A DNA stretch of 46,990 bases from assembly GCA_017483985.1 (NCBI GenBank), contig JAFUUB010000044.1, forward strand, positions 1-46,990. Direction: 5' to 3'. The stretch is from Bacteroidales bacterium (lineage in GTDB: Bacteria; Bacteroidota; Bacteroidia; Bacteroidales; UBA932). The translations under genes and the position numbers were made by a program. The notes below the pieces were generated by a model. The model made no database searches, was not told where the DNA came from, and saw only the letters and a list, made by a program, of their open reading frames with translations. Below are positions 26,539 through 35,297 of the stretch, piece by piece. Numbering within the stretch: the first letter of the stretch is position 1; every line of letters begins with the position of its first letter.

Positions 26539-27465
26539 ATGGACAACCTTTCAAGAAGAGACGCCCTCAAACTGATGGGCATGGGCGCGGCCGGCCTGGC
26601 CGCCGCCACTTTCCTTCCTCCTTTCGCACATGCGCGCAGTATCTTCTCCTGGCCGCAGAATCCAATCCGGCGCAATCCGGGGCCGCAGGGTATGCCGGCG
26701 ATGCATTATGCGGAAAAGGAGGTGTATGCTGGTCCGGATGTCGTCATCCGGCAGATCGATGCCCACACCTGGGAGGGCAACGGCCACCTGATGGCCAATG
26801 AGACCATCTACATCATTGAGGGTGAAGAAAAAGCCATCCTGCTGGACGCCGGTACGAAGATCGACGACCTCGACAAGATCGTGGCTGGGATTACGGATAA
26901 GCCCGTCATTCTCATCGCTACCCATGTCCATCCGGACCATACCGGTTCTGCCATCAATTATTTCCCGGAAATCTGGATCAATGCGGCCGATACGGTGAAT
27001 GTGCCCGAATTCATGCCCGGCTACAAGGGCAAGATCAACTATCTGGAGGACGGACAGGTCTTCGATCTGGGCGGCCGCCGCATCGAGGTGATCTTCTCGC
27101 CGGGCCATACCCCAGGCAGTACCTGCTTTTTCGAGATGGACGGACGGAAATGGGGCTACAGCGGCGATGCCTTCGGCTCCGGCAACCTGCTGCTGACGAC
27201 CAACTTCTCGACCCTGCTGGCTACGACCACCCGTATCGAGATGTACATGCGCCGTTTCGGCATCGAGAAACTCTATCCGGGCCACTACATGGGTTCAAAT
27301 CCCGAGACCCTGCAACGCGTCTCCGACCTCAAGCGGATCTCCTCCGAAATGATCGAAGGGACCCGCAAGGGAGAGGATGCCGGTCAGGGCATGATGGGCC
27401 TGAATGCCCGTGTCCGGGACTTCGGTGTCAATGTGAACTACCGGAATCCTGCCGGATTGAAGTAG
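26539..27465 (+). CDS. Tat-exported metallo-beta-lactamase-fold hydrolase
   Basis: The product has 308 residues. A twin-arginine signal (LSRRDALKLMG followed by a hydrophobic Ala-rich stretch) occupies residues 1-32, pointing to export as a folded, metal-loaded protein. The MBL fold has His132, His134, Asp136 and His137 (HVHPDH), His190 (PGHTPGS), Asp210 (SGDAFG) and His249 (PGHYMG), the complete dinuclear metal-site set. MBL proteins cleave lactones, thioesters, phosphoesters or other bonds; nothing here fixes the substrate. It is the last gene of the susC-led plus-strand run and ends 3 bp before the stop of the convergent GH106-like gene, almost certainly as part of the same operon as the FMN-esterase. 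Confidence 0.88.
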   Translation: MDNLSRRDALKLMGMGAAGLAAATFLPPFAHARSIFSWPQNPIRRNPGPQGMPAMHYAEKEVYAGPDVVIRQIDAHTWEGNGHLMANETIYIIEGEEKAILLDAGTKIDDLDKIVAGITDKPVILIATHVHPDHTGSAINYFPEIWINAADTVNVPEFMPGYKGKINYLEDGQVFDLGGRRIEVIFSPGHTPGSTCFFEMDGRKWGYSGDAFGSGNLLLTTNFSTLLATTTRIEMYMRRFGIEKLYPGHYMGSNPETLQRVSDLKRISSEMIEGTRKGEDAGQGMMGLNARVRDFGVNVNYRNPAGLK

Positions 27466-30400
27466 TTACCTCACAAGTTTCTCCAGCTTGACCGGGCCGA
27501 TGAGGCCGGAAGGGGTCAGCGGGGAATCCGCCCTGTAGAAGGGCATGGTCGTATAGGTATGTTTTTCAGCACCTGGCTGGGCGTCTCCGATAAGGCGGTT
27601 CGGCCAGGTGTTGATGACTTTGATTTCAAGGGAATTCTCGCCGGGCCTCAGGTCGCCCGTCCATTCCACCTTGTACGGCGCTTTCCACAGGAAGGCGACA
27701 TGCTGTCCGTTGACCCGGATGTCGGCCATCTGTCCCACGGCACCCAGGTCGAAAGCCAGCCCGACAGGCTGCTCTTTATCGCTGAGTGTAAATGTGTTGC
27801 GGTAAGTGGTTGTTCCGGAGAAATACTTCACTTCCTTGGGCATGAATTCCGTCAGGGAGGCCAGCCGGTCGAAGATCATCTCCTTCGGCGCATCGACTCC
27901 GTCGAAGGTGACGGTCCAGGAATCGTCCAGGGTGATGGCGCCGGCATGGCGGAGCGGTTTCCACGCGTGCGCGGGCTTCCCGTTCCTGTCGGCGACGACG
28001 AACAGGGCCTGGTTGGCCTCGAGGGTCAGGGCGTCTCCGTCCAGTACGCCCGGGAGTTGCCGGCCGGTTTCAGGATTCCAGACCGTGCGCGGTCCGGCGG
28101 CGTCACGGAGCGAGATCCGGGCGGTTACGGCCTTGTCGCTGAAGTTGCGGATCCAGTAGATCTGGCGGTCGCCGTCTGTGCGGTGCACGAATTTCAGTTC
28201 GGCGGATGCTTCATACCGGAAATCCGGCTCGACGCCGATGGCTGACAGTACGGAAGCAAGGCTGCCGGTGTGGACGTTCGGCCGGCCGGCATTCCAGATG
28301 TCGGCGACGAGCCGGTCGAACTCGGCCCGGTTGTCCAGCAGGCCGGCAGGTTCCTGCGGGACCTGGCCGCAGATGACGGCGCCGTCACGCGCGAGACGGT
28401 CCAGGGCGCGGAGCACCTCGACGCCCATGGTCTTGCAATGCTCGCCGAGCACGAGGACCCGGTACTGCATGCCGGATTCCGTGAAAATCTTTCCCTCCTT
28501 GACGCTCAAGACGTTACGGACACCGTAAGGGTTGATGAAATCAAAGGAATACCCTTCCGGGATGGCCGGAAGTTCATGGCCGTAGAGACCGGCGACGTTG
28601 GTGTCTTCCCCATAATACCAAAGGATGTCCGCGGCATAACGGCCCTGCTGGAGCATCCAGCAACTGCGCGCAAGATAATCGGCCCAGTAGTGGGCGTATT
28701 CCGCCCAGGTTTCGTGGCGGTTGAACCACTGGCCGAAGATCATCAGGCCGAGTCCGGGCTTGTGGGCGTCGGAGGGCTGGTGGGCGCTTTCGTGGATGAC
28801 GAAGCGGGTCACGCCGCTGTACAGGGCGAGGTCGGCCATCTGTTTCAGGTTGCCGGGATAATAGGACCAGGCGTTATTGGAAAGGCCGGCTGCCGTGAAG
28901 GATTCGGCGGCGGCGATGTTCTGGCCATAGACATGGGCCACGGAGGCGGATTCGCGGATGTCGGCCTGAGCCATGGGGACGGAAGATCCGCCGCCGGTGC
29001 CCGGCATCCAGAAGGCGCTCATCGGCACGGCGGCCGTCATCTTGAGATCCATGCCGTCACCGACATAGACGCGGCCGTTTTCATGGGATTCCGTGTAGCG
29101 GCCCTTCATGCCGTATTCTTCAACGATCTGGTTGATTCGGTCATAGTTCTCTGCGAACAGCTCTCCGAGGGTCTTGCGCCAGTCGAACAGGAAGCGTTCG
29201 GTCTCTTCGCTGCTGCCAAGGACTTCTCCGGTCAGGGCAGGAAGCCACTGGATCAGGTCGTAGCCGCGCCGCTGCATGAATTCGGCGGGCAAGGAAGGCG
29301 TCCAGGTCATCTGCTCGGCTTCATAACTGTCCGTCAGGATATACTGGATACCATGCTTCCCGACGCGGCCACCGGCAGCTTCCTTGTACATGTCCATATA
29401 GTGGCGGAAATAATCCAGCCAGGCTTCCTTGTCGAGCTTGTCCACCTCGAGTCCGGTCGCTTCCGGCGGAGCGGGGTGGTTCTGTTTGCCGGTCAGGGAG
29501 GCCCCGAAGCGGTAGATCCGCCAGCGACCCTCCGGAACGGCCCAGGTCAGGGTGCCGTCGGGCGACATCCGGTCAGTCAGGTCGATGCTTTCCATGACGG
29601 GCTCGGGACAGTACGGGGTCGGGAAGTCCGCCAGGTCATGCGGCGCGGCGAAACCGGCTTTCTCCTCGGCATGGTTCACACGGGTGGTGCCATGCAGGAC
29701 GAATTCATGGATGCGGGTCCCTTTCGGGGCAGGCTGGCCGAACCCGAGCGAAGCATAGGTCTGGTCTCCCTTCGGATTGGCGACGACCAGCCGGAAATAC
29801 CGGGCCGTAGTGACCGGAATGTCAATGGTCTGCCGGGCGACGCTGCCGGAAGGGACCCTGCAGATGTCCTGCCAGGCCTCGCCGTCTTCGCTGCACTGCA
29901 GCAGGTTGTCATAGGAAGGCGGAGTCATGTCCCACATGCCGCGGGTTTCCAGTCCGCAGACCGTGACGGCGCGGACGATCTGCCGTTCGGGGAAACGGTA
30001 TTGGATCCAGGAGATCTGCCCCTGGGGTGCGGCAGGTAACTCAGCACCGTTGGAAAGGTCTCCGTCGGTCAGCATATCCACGGTGAATGAGCCGCCGGAT
30101 GAAGATACTTCCACACCACGCTCCGTCATGGACCAGTCATCGTCCGGAAGCCGGACCGCGACGACCGCTACGTCCTTGTACCAGGGGCGTATCGAGGACC
30201 CGCCGTCGACATTTTGGAATTTGCCAACGGTGTTATATGGCTCAGGCAGGGACAGGACCTGCGCTTTCCGCACCCTTCGGCTGCCGGTGACTTCGAGCGT
30301 ACGCCAGGTAAGCTTCTTCATGGCATTCTCCGGTTTGACCCAGGGACCGCCGGTCGAACTCCATCCCGGAGCAGATGCGATGGCAACCTCCATGCCGAGG

Positions 30401-30720
30401 GAATCCGCGTAACCGATGGCATAGCGGAAGGCATCTTTCCAGCCATCCTGCATGTAGGGGAGGCGCTTGACGATCGGCTCGGAGGCCCCCATCATGTCGC
30501 CGCCGGCATCGAACTGCTGCACGCCGCCGATTCCGGTGCGGTGCATCCAGTCCAGGTCGGCCTTGATGCCTTCCTTCGTGATGTTGCTGTCCATCCAGTG
30601 CCACCAAACCCGTATGCGGGCCTCCTGGGGCGGGTTGAGGAAAGATTGGGCGAGATCCTGGGCACCGAGTCCGAGACCCAGCAGTGCGGCTGTGGCAGAA
30701 ATGAAGATCCGTTTAAGCAT
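27466..30720 (-). CDS. Second GH106-like alpha-L-rhamnosidase
   Basis: The product has 1084 residues from MLKRIFISATAALL (ATG 30718-30720), with a signal peptide ending at GLGAQ; the frame upstream to 30840 is promoter DNA. It is a full-length paralogue of the protein at 18049. The opening reads LNPPQEARIRVWWHWMDSN, then IASAPGWSSTGGPWV, with acidic motifs LTDSYEAEQMTW (about 462), YTESHENGR (about 545) and IHESAHQPSD (about 642), and a C-terminal NTWPNRLIGDAQPGA. Unlike its paralogue it has a type I signal, not a lipobox, so it is probably periplasmic or secreted. It is the only enzyme gene of the locus on the minus strand and has its own promoter. Specificity may differ from the paralogue in linkage or aglycone. 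Confidence 0.87.
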   Translation of the reverse strand: MLKRIFISATAALLGLGLGAQDLAQSFLNPPQEARIRVWWHWMDSNITKEGIKADLDWMHRTGIGGVQQFDAGGDMMGASEPIVKRLPYMQDGWKDAFRYAIGYADSLGMEVAIASAPGWSSTGGPWVKPENAMKKLTWRTLEVTGSRRVRKAQVLSLPEPYNTVGKFQNVDGGSSIRPWYKDVAVVAVRLPDDDWSMTERGVEVSSSGGSFTVDMLTDGDLSNGAELPAAPQGQISWIQYRFPERQIVRAVTVCGLETRGMWDMTPPSYDNLLQCSEDGEAWQDICRVPSGSVARQTIDIPVTTARYFRLVVANPKGDQTYASLGFGQPAPKGTRIHEFVLHGTTRVNHAEEKAGFAAPHDLADFPTPYCPEPVMESIDLTDRMSPDGTLTWAVPEGRWRIYRFGASLTGKQNHPAPPEATGLEVDKLDKEAWLDYFRHYMDMYKEAAGGRVGKHGIQYILTDSYEAEQMTWTPSLPAEFMQRRGYDLIQWLPALTGEVLGSSEETERFLFDWRKTLGELFAENYDRINQIVEEYGMKGRYTESHENGRVYVGDGMDLKMTAAVPMSAFWMPGTGGGSSVPMAQADIRESASVAHVYGQNIAAAESFTAAGLSNNAWSYYPGNLKQMADLALYSGVTRFVIHESAHQPSDAHKPGLGLMIFGQWFNRHETWAEYAHYWADYLARSCWMLQQGRYAADILWYYGEDTNVAGLYGHELPAIPEGYSFDFINPYGVRNVLSVKEGKIFTESGMQYRVLVLGEHCKTMGVEVLRALDRLARDGAVICGQVPQEPAGLLDNRAEFDRLVADIWNAGRPNVHTGSLASVLSAIGVEPDFRYEASAELKFVHRTDGDRQIYWIRNFSDKAVTARISLRDAAGPRTVWNPETGRQLPGVLDGDALTLEANQALFVVADRNGKPAHAWKPLRHAGAITLDDSWTVTFDGVDAPKEMIFDRLASLTEFMPKEVKYFSGTTTYRNTFTLSDKEQPVGLAFDLGAVGQMADIRVNGQHVAFLWKAPYKVEWTGDLRPGENSLEIKVINTWPNRLIGDAQPGAEKHTYTTMPFYRADSPLTPSGLIGPVKLEKLVR

Positions 30721-30740
30721 GGTCGGTTGCGATTTTGCCA

Positions 30741-30770
30741 CAAAATACGGAATTGTGAGGTTTATTCCAA
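30741..30770 (-). promoter_or_regulatory. Promoter for the second GH106-like gene
   Basis: On the minus strand TTG (30768-30770) is followed after 19 nt by GTATTTTG (30741-30748), a slightly imperfect -7 element. The ATG lies 20 bp downstream. The region up to the divergent plus-strand promoter is AT-rich and holds nothing else I can name. Confidence 0.45.
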
Positions 30771-30890
30771 CTTGGAAAAATGATTTTTGAACTTTGTTTT
30801 TTGACAAGACACTGTACCGGACCCCCCGAAAAGTAAACATTCTGCCAAATCTCCTGAAGATTCTGTCAAGGTATTATGTGTTTTTATCGT

Positions 30891-30898
30891 TACATTTG
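30891..30898 (+). promoter_or_regulatory. -7 element for the alpha/beta hydrolase-rhamnosidase operon
   Basis: TACATTTG is an exact TAnnTTTG match 29 bp before the ATG at 30928. No TTG stands about 20 nt upstream, suggesting dependence on an activator. Confidence 0.5.
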
Positions 30899-30927
30899 CG
30901 ATAATGCAAACACAAAATCATTTACAT

Positions 30928-32679
30928 ATGAAACGTATCGCATTCCTTGCCATGGCCATCGTCCTTTCCATGGGACTGGCCGCGGCGCAGCCGGGCGGCC
31001 GCGAGGTCGGCCAGAACGTCCCCGGTGCGGGCCGGCGTTGGATCCCTGATCCGGACCCGGAGAACATTGTCCTGACCCAGCGGGCTGCCACCCAGATGGT
31101 GTATGGCGGACCCACCAATCCGCAAGGCCGGTCGTACAACTTCACCCCGGCTTTCTACATCTATCCGGACAAGAAACTGGATAAGGCCGGCGCCGAGGCA
31201 TTGCTGGCCGAACTGGATATCCAGCCCGTCCTGGACGCCAATTACGGTGTGGCGGTCGTCATCAATCCGGTTGGCGACAAATACGATGCGGCCAAGGACT
31301 TCGATGCATTCGTCGCGCAGTTCAACAAGAGCCGCAGCGGTAACCTCAAGGTCATCGGCATCGGCGCGGGTGCGACCTTCGTCAACCAGGTCATCGCTCC
31401 GAAGGCAGGGGACCATATCGCCGGTATCCTGACGGTCGGCGGCCAGGCGGCCAAACTGCCGAAGGGATTCACATCCTATGGCGTTCCTGCCTATGTGTCA
31501 GGGAGGAAGACTGCGGCCAAGGTGGCGGCGGAGTATATCGCCTTGAACCAGGCCGTGAAGGCGGACGGCTTCCATGTCAATCCGCAGGAGCCGTTGCTGA
31601 CGGTCTATACCGATCCGGCGGACCGTCCGCTGAAAGACGTTTTCGCCGCTGCCTGGCGGGATGTCCTCGGCTGCTGCTACCGGTACAACAATTACAAGCA
31701 TACCCATTACGAAGGCCAGCAGTTCGGCCAGTTCGGTCCCTATGAATTGGAACCGTATCTGGACTGTGAACGCCTGGGTATCAAGCGGATCGTCGTCGAG
31801 CAGGGACAGGGTTTCGGCCCCCAGGCGGCCAATGGCCCCAAGCAACTCTGGTATGAATACTGGCCGGAGGAACTGATGGAGGGAGCCGCTCCGCAGAGTG
31901 TCCCGGTCATGGTCCTGCTCCATGGTAATGCCAACGACCCGCGTACACAGGCGGAGACCTCCGGCTTCATCCAACTGGCTGGCGAGAAACGTTTCTTCGT
32001 CGTCGAGATGGAGTGGCAGGGGAGCGTCAGTTACCAGGCCATGGGCCATGACGGCGTCGAGACGGTCCTGTACCAGTTGCTCGCCAAGTATCCGCAACTG
32101 GACCCTTCCCGGATTTATGCGGAAGGCCTGTCTGCCGGTTCCATGACCGCTTCCGCCCTGGGTATCAAGAAATCCCATGTCTTTGCAGCGGTGGGCGGCC
32201 ATTCCGGTGGTATCATGGGCGGTTTCGGCGGCGCATTCCCGGGCTTCAACCCGATCTGGAACGAGGCGACCCAGAAGCGCGGAGCCGTCGAGATGCCGTA
32301 TTGCTCGGTGCTTGGAACGGCGGACAACGTGGTGCCTTTCATCCGGCCGGACAACTGGAGGGGCAACGGCTACCTGAACGCCTGGAACGCCTATGAGCAG
32401 ATGAACGGAATGGAGGTGGTCAAAGACCTGGATTTCAGCGTTGATCCGCTCTTCGGACAGCGGCTGCGTGATCGGGAGACCATCCAGACCAACAAGGGTG
32501 CCGGCATCACCATCGAGACCGGCCAGCTTTACAAGGGTGACATCCCGCTGATCAAGATTGTTGCCGTGATGGATTACGGCCACTGGAATTTCCAGCCGAC
32601 GGCCCGGATCATGTGGGACTACTTCACGCAGTTCCGCCGCGACCCTGAAACCAAGAAACTGATCTATCTCGGAGAATAA
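30928..32679 (+). CDS. Secreted alpha/beta hydrolase, esterase/depolymerase-like
   Basis: The product has 583 residues from MKRIAFLAM, with a signal peptide ending at GLAAAQ; the upstream ATG at 30904 lies too close to the -7 element and adds no signal character. Residues about 60-200 form a first domain with hydrolase-like strands but no obvious nucleophile. The second domain (about 320-583) has VPVMVLLHGNAND (oxyanion region), Ser402 in EGLSAGS, Asp466 in LGTADNVV and His552 in YGHWNF, a complete triad. The shape resembles poly(3-hydroxybutyrate) depolymerase/feruloyl-esterase (LpqC-like) enzymes. The rhamnosidase gene begins 3 bp downstream. Removal of acyl groups from the sugar substrate is a reasonable role; the true ester is unknown. 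Confidence 0.82.
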   Translation: MKRIAFLAMAIVLSMGLAAAQPGGREVGQNVPGAGRRWIPDPDPENIVLTQRAATQMVYGGPTNPQGRSYNFTPAFYIYPDKKLDKAGAEALLAELDIQPVLDANYGVAVVINPVGDKYDAAKDFDAFVAQFNKSRSGNLKVIGIGAGATFVNQVIAPKAGDHIAGILTVGGQAAKLPKGFTSYGVPAYVSGRKTAAKVAAEYIALNQAVKADGFHVNPQEPLLTVYTDPADRPLKDVFAAAWRDVLGCCYRYNNYKHTHYEGQQFGQFGPYELEPYLDCERLGIKRIVVEQGQGFGPQAANGPKQLWYEYWPEELMEGAAPQSVPVMVLLHGNANDPRTQAETSGFIQLAGEKRFFVVEMEWQGSVSYQAMGHDGVETVLYQLLAKYPQLDPSRIYAEGLSAGSMTASALGIKKSHVFAAVGGHSGGIMGGFGGAFPGFNPIWNEATQKRGAVEMPYCSVLGTADNVVPFIRPDNWRGNGYLNAWNAYEQMNGMEVVKDLDFSVDPLFGQRLRDRETIQTNKGAGITIETGQLYKGDIPLIKIVAVMDYGHWNFQPTARIMWDYFTQFRRDPETKKLIYLGE

Positions 32680-32682
32680 TCC

Positions 32683-35181
32683 ATGAAGAAGTTCTTATTT
32701 ACTTTTTTGGCACTCACGCTCCTGTCGGGCGTGGGTGCTTTTGCGCAGTTCGGACCTCAGCGTGACCCGTCCGCTCCTTTCGACCTGGCAACCGACAATT
32801 GGACGGCCCGGTGGATTTCGGTACCCGGCGCCGGTGCGCAGGACTACGGAGTCTATTATTTCCGCAAGGATGTCGATCTGGCAGCCGTTCCGGCGGATTA
32901 TGTCGTCCATGTCACCGGAGACAACCGGTACAAGCTGTATGTCAACGGACAACTGGTTTCGCTGGGACCCGCCAAGGGAGACGCGACCCATTGGAACTAC
33001 GAGACCGTGGACCTGGCTCCGTATCTGAAGTCCGGCAGAAACGTCATTGCGGCGCTGGTCTATCATGAAGGACCTGAAAAGCCCGATTCCCAGATTTCCG
33101 TATCGGCGGGATTCCTGCTGCAGGGAGAGGGAAACGCTCGCGGACTGTACACGGACCGTACATGGAAATGCCTGGCCGACAAGGCCTACAGTCCGCGCCG
33201 GGTATCAGTCTCAGGGTATTATGTGGCCGGACCGGGTGAAGAGGTAGATTTCTCGAAGACCCTGAACGGCTGGAATACGGCCGCTGTCGGTACAGAGGAC
33301 TGGCTGGATGCCCGTCAGGGTCCTGCCGGTGAACCGAAGAACGTGATGAGCAGCAACCAGAGCGACGGGCATAACCTCGTTCCGTCCATGCTGCCGCAGA
33401 TGGAGCGGACCGACCTCCGGCTCTCCTCGGTCCGCAAGGCCGAAGGCGTCCGGGTGCCGGATGGCTTCCTCGCCGGGAAGGCCGCCCTGACGGTCCCGGC
33501 CAGGACGAAGGCCGAACTGCTGCTGGACCAGGGCTGCCTGACCAACGCCTATTTCAACCTCCGCATGCGTGGCGGCCGGGATGCGAAGGTGACCCTCGGC
33601 TATGCGGAAAGCCTGTATGTGCCTGCGCCGCAGCAGGCCGGACCCGACCTGCCGCCCGGCGTGCGGCTGGAGGACATCCCGGCGGAGGTCCTCGCCGAGT
33701 ATGCCGGCCGTCCCCGCCCGCCCCGCGTCGAGGGCAAGGGTAACCGGAACGAAGTGGACGGGAAAGTCTTCATGGGGCGCGAAGACGTCCTGATCTCCAG
33801 CGGCGCCGACGGGCAGTCGTTCACGACGCTCTCCTGGCGGACCTACCGGTATGTCCGCGTGCAGGTCGAGACGGCGGACCAGCCGCTGGTGCTGGAAGAC
33901 CTCTTCGGAACCTTCACGGGCTATCCGTTCGAACTGGCGGCCTCCCTCCAGACCGACCGGCAGGAATTGCTGGACATGCTGGAAGTGGGCTGGCGCACGG
34001 CCCGTCTCTGTGCCGTGGAGACCTATATGGACTGCCCGTATTACGAGCAGCTCCAGTATCTGGGCGATACCCGGATCCAGGCGCTGGTGACCCTTTACAA
34101 TACCCGGGACGACCGGCTGGTGCGGAATTTCCTGCATCTGGCGGACATCAGCCGCAATGCGGACGGAATCACCAAGAGCCGTTATCCAACGACGCTAGCC
34201 CAGTATATCCAGCCGTATGCCTTGAGCTATATCTATGCCCTGCACGATTACATGATGTACGGCGGCGATCCGCAGTATGTCTTCGACTTGCTTCCCGGTG
34301 CAGAGCAGATCCTGATGTATTTCAGCCGCTTCCAGCAGGAAGACGGTCGAATTCGGAACCTGCCGGGCTGGAATTTCTCCGACTGGGTCTATACCCCGGG
34401 CTGGAATTACGGCGCCCCGCTCAAGGGAGCGGACGGTTGCTCGATCAACATGGACCTCCAGCTGCTCTATGCCCTGGAAATGATGGCGGACATGGAATCC
34501 GAGGCCGGCTTCAACGAGCGGGCGGACCGTTATGCCGAGCAGGCGGACCGGCTCGCGGAAGCGGTCAACAAGGCCTATTGGAATGAGGCCCGTGGGCTGT
34601 ATGCAGACCGGTCCGAGCAGGACCTGTATTCCCAGCATGCGAACGCACTGGCGATCCTGTGCGGGATCGTGCCGGACGGAAAAGCTTTGGACGTTGCTCG
34701 CAAACTGTTGACAGATAATTCCTTGTCTCCTTGCTCTGTGTACTATAAGTTCTACCTGCACCAGGCACTGGTCCGGGCCGGGCTGGGCGATGACTACCTG
34801 TCCTGGCTGGATGTCTGGCGGGAGAACCTGTCGATGGGCCTGACGACCTGGGGGGAGACCTCGGATGTGAACGGGACCCGCTCCGACTGCCATGCCTGGG
34901 GCGCCAGCCCGAACATCGAATTCTTCCGGACGGTCCTCGGGATTGACAGTGCCGCGCCGGCTTTCCGGAAAGTCCGGATCCAGCCGCACCTGGGCGACCT
35001 GAAGCAGATCGGCGGGTCCATGCCCCACCCGCAGGGAACCATTTCGGTCCGGTATGAGGTGAAACGCCGGGGACTGGAGGCGGAAATCGTCCTGCCGGAC
35101 GGCATTGGGGGAGACTTCGTCTGGAACGGGGAGACCCATGCCCTGTATGGCGGCCGGAACGTCCTGTCCGTCCGTAAGTGA
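32683..35181 (+). CDS. GH78-like alpha-L-rhamnosidase
   Basis: The product has 832 residues with a signal peptide ending at GAFAQ. The N-terminal part has the GH78 accessory beta-sandwich (TARWISVPG, then YKLYVNGQLVSLGPAKGD). A six-hairpin (alpha/alpha)6 barrel occupies about 440-740. In the place of the usual CPQRDERLGW the sequence is MDCPYYEQLQYLGDTR, with Glu455 as likely general acid. Glu725 in TTWGETSDVNGT is the likely base. A C-terminal beta domain follows (RIQPHLGDLKQIGGSMP). The divergent acid motif places it in a different GH78-related subgroup from the enzyme at 42274, so the glycosidic bond cut may differ. It follows the alpha/beta hydrolase gene by 3 bp and precedes the GH3 gene by 116 bp of regulatory DNA. 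Confidence 0.83.
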   Translation: MKKFLFTFLALTLLSGVGAFAQFGPQRDPSAPFDLATDNWTARWISVPGAGAQDYGVYYFRKDVDLAAVPADYVVHVTGDNRYKLYVNGQLVSLGPAKGDATHWNYETVDLAPYLKSGRNVIAALVYHEGPEKPDSQISVSAGFLLQGEGNARGLYTDRTWKCLADKAYSPRRVSVSGYYVAGPGEEVDFSKTLNGWNTAAVGTEDWLDARQGPAGEPKNVMSSNQSDGHNLVPSMLPQMERTDLRLSSVRKAEGVRVPDGFLAGKAALTVPARTKAELLLDQGCLTNAYFNLRMRGGRDAKVTLGYAESLYVPAPQQAGPDLPPGVRLEDIPAEVLAEYAGRPRPPRVEGKGNRNEVDGKVFMGREDVLISSGADGQSFTTLSWRTYRYVRVQVETADQPLVLEDLFGTFTGYPFELAASLQTDRQELLDMLEVGWRTARLCAVETYMDCPYYEQLQYLGDTRIQALVTLYNTRDDRLVRNFLHLADISRNADGITKSRYPTTLAQYIQPYALSYIYALHDYMMYGGDPQYVFDLLPGAEQILMYFSRFQQEDGRIRNLPGWNFSDWVYTPGWNYGAPLKGADGCSINMDLQLLYALEMMADMESEAGFNERADRYAEQADRLAEAVNKAYWNEARGLYADRSEQDLYSQHANALAILCGIVPDGKALDVARKLLTDNSLSPCSVYYKFYLHQALVRAGLGDDYLSWLDVWRENLSMGLTTWGETSDVNGTRSDCHAWGASPNIEFFRTVLGIDSAAPAFRKVRIQPHLGDLKQIGGSMPHPQGTISVRYEVKRRGLEAEIVLPDGIGGDFVWNGETHALYGGRNVLSVRK

Positions 35182-35252
35182 ACATCCGGACGGAATTTTG
35201 AACATTCGGATTATTATTCGGGACATTCCCGCTAGAAAATAATCCGGATGTT
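35181..35252 (+). promoter_or_regulatory. Direct- and inverted-repeat operator array upstream of GH3
   Basis: AACATCCGGA (35181), AACATTCGGA (35201) and a degenerate GGACATTCCC (35221) recur with an exact 20-bp period. AATAATCCGGATGTT (35238-35252) is an inverted copy of AACATTCGGATTATT (35201-35215) with one mismatch. ACATCCGGA at 35182 and TCCGGATGT at 35243 are a perfect 9-bp inverted pair. A 20-bp period means repeats on the same face of the helix, as for AraC-type activators. The array ends 4 bp before the -7 element. Confidence 0.6.
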
Positions 35253-35256
35253 TATG

Positions 35257-35264
35257 TAAATTTG
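35257..35264 (+). promoter_or_regulatory. -7 promoter element for GH3
   Basis: TAAATTTG is an exact TAnnTTTG match 33 bp before the ATG. No TTG is found at the -33 position, which is occupied by the repeat array, consistent with activator-dependent transcription. Confidence 0.6.
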
Positions 35265-35297
35265 CATTACCGAACATAACACAAAACCATAATCTGT

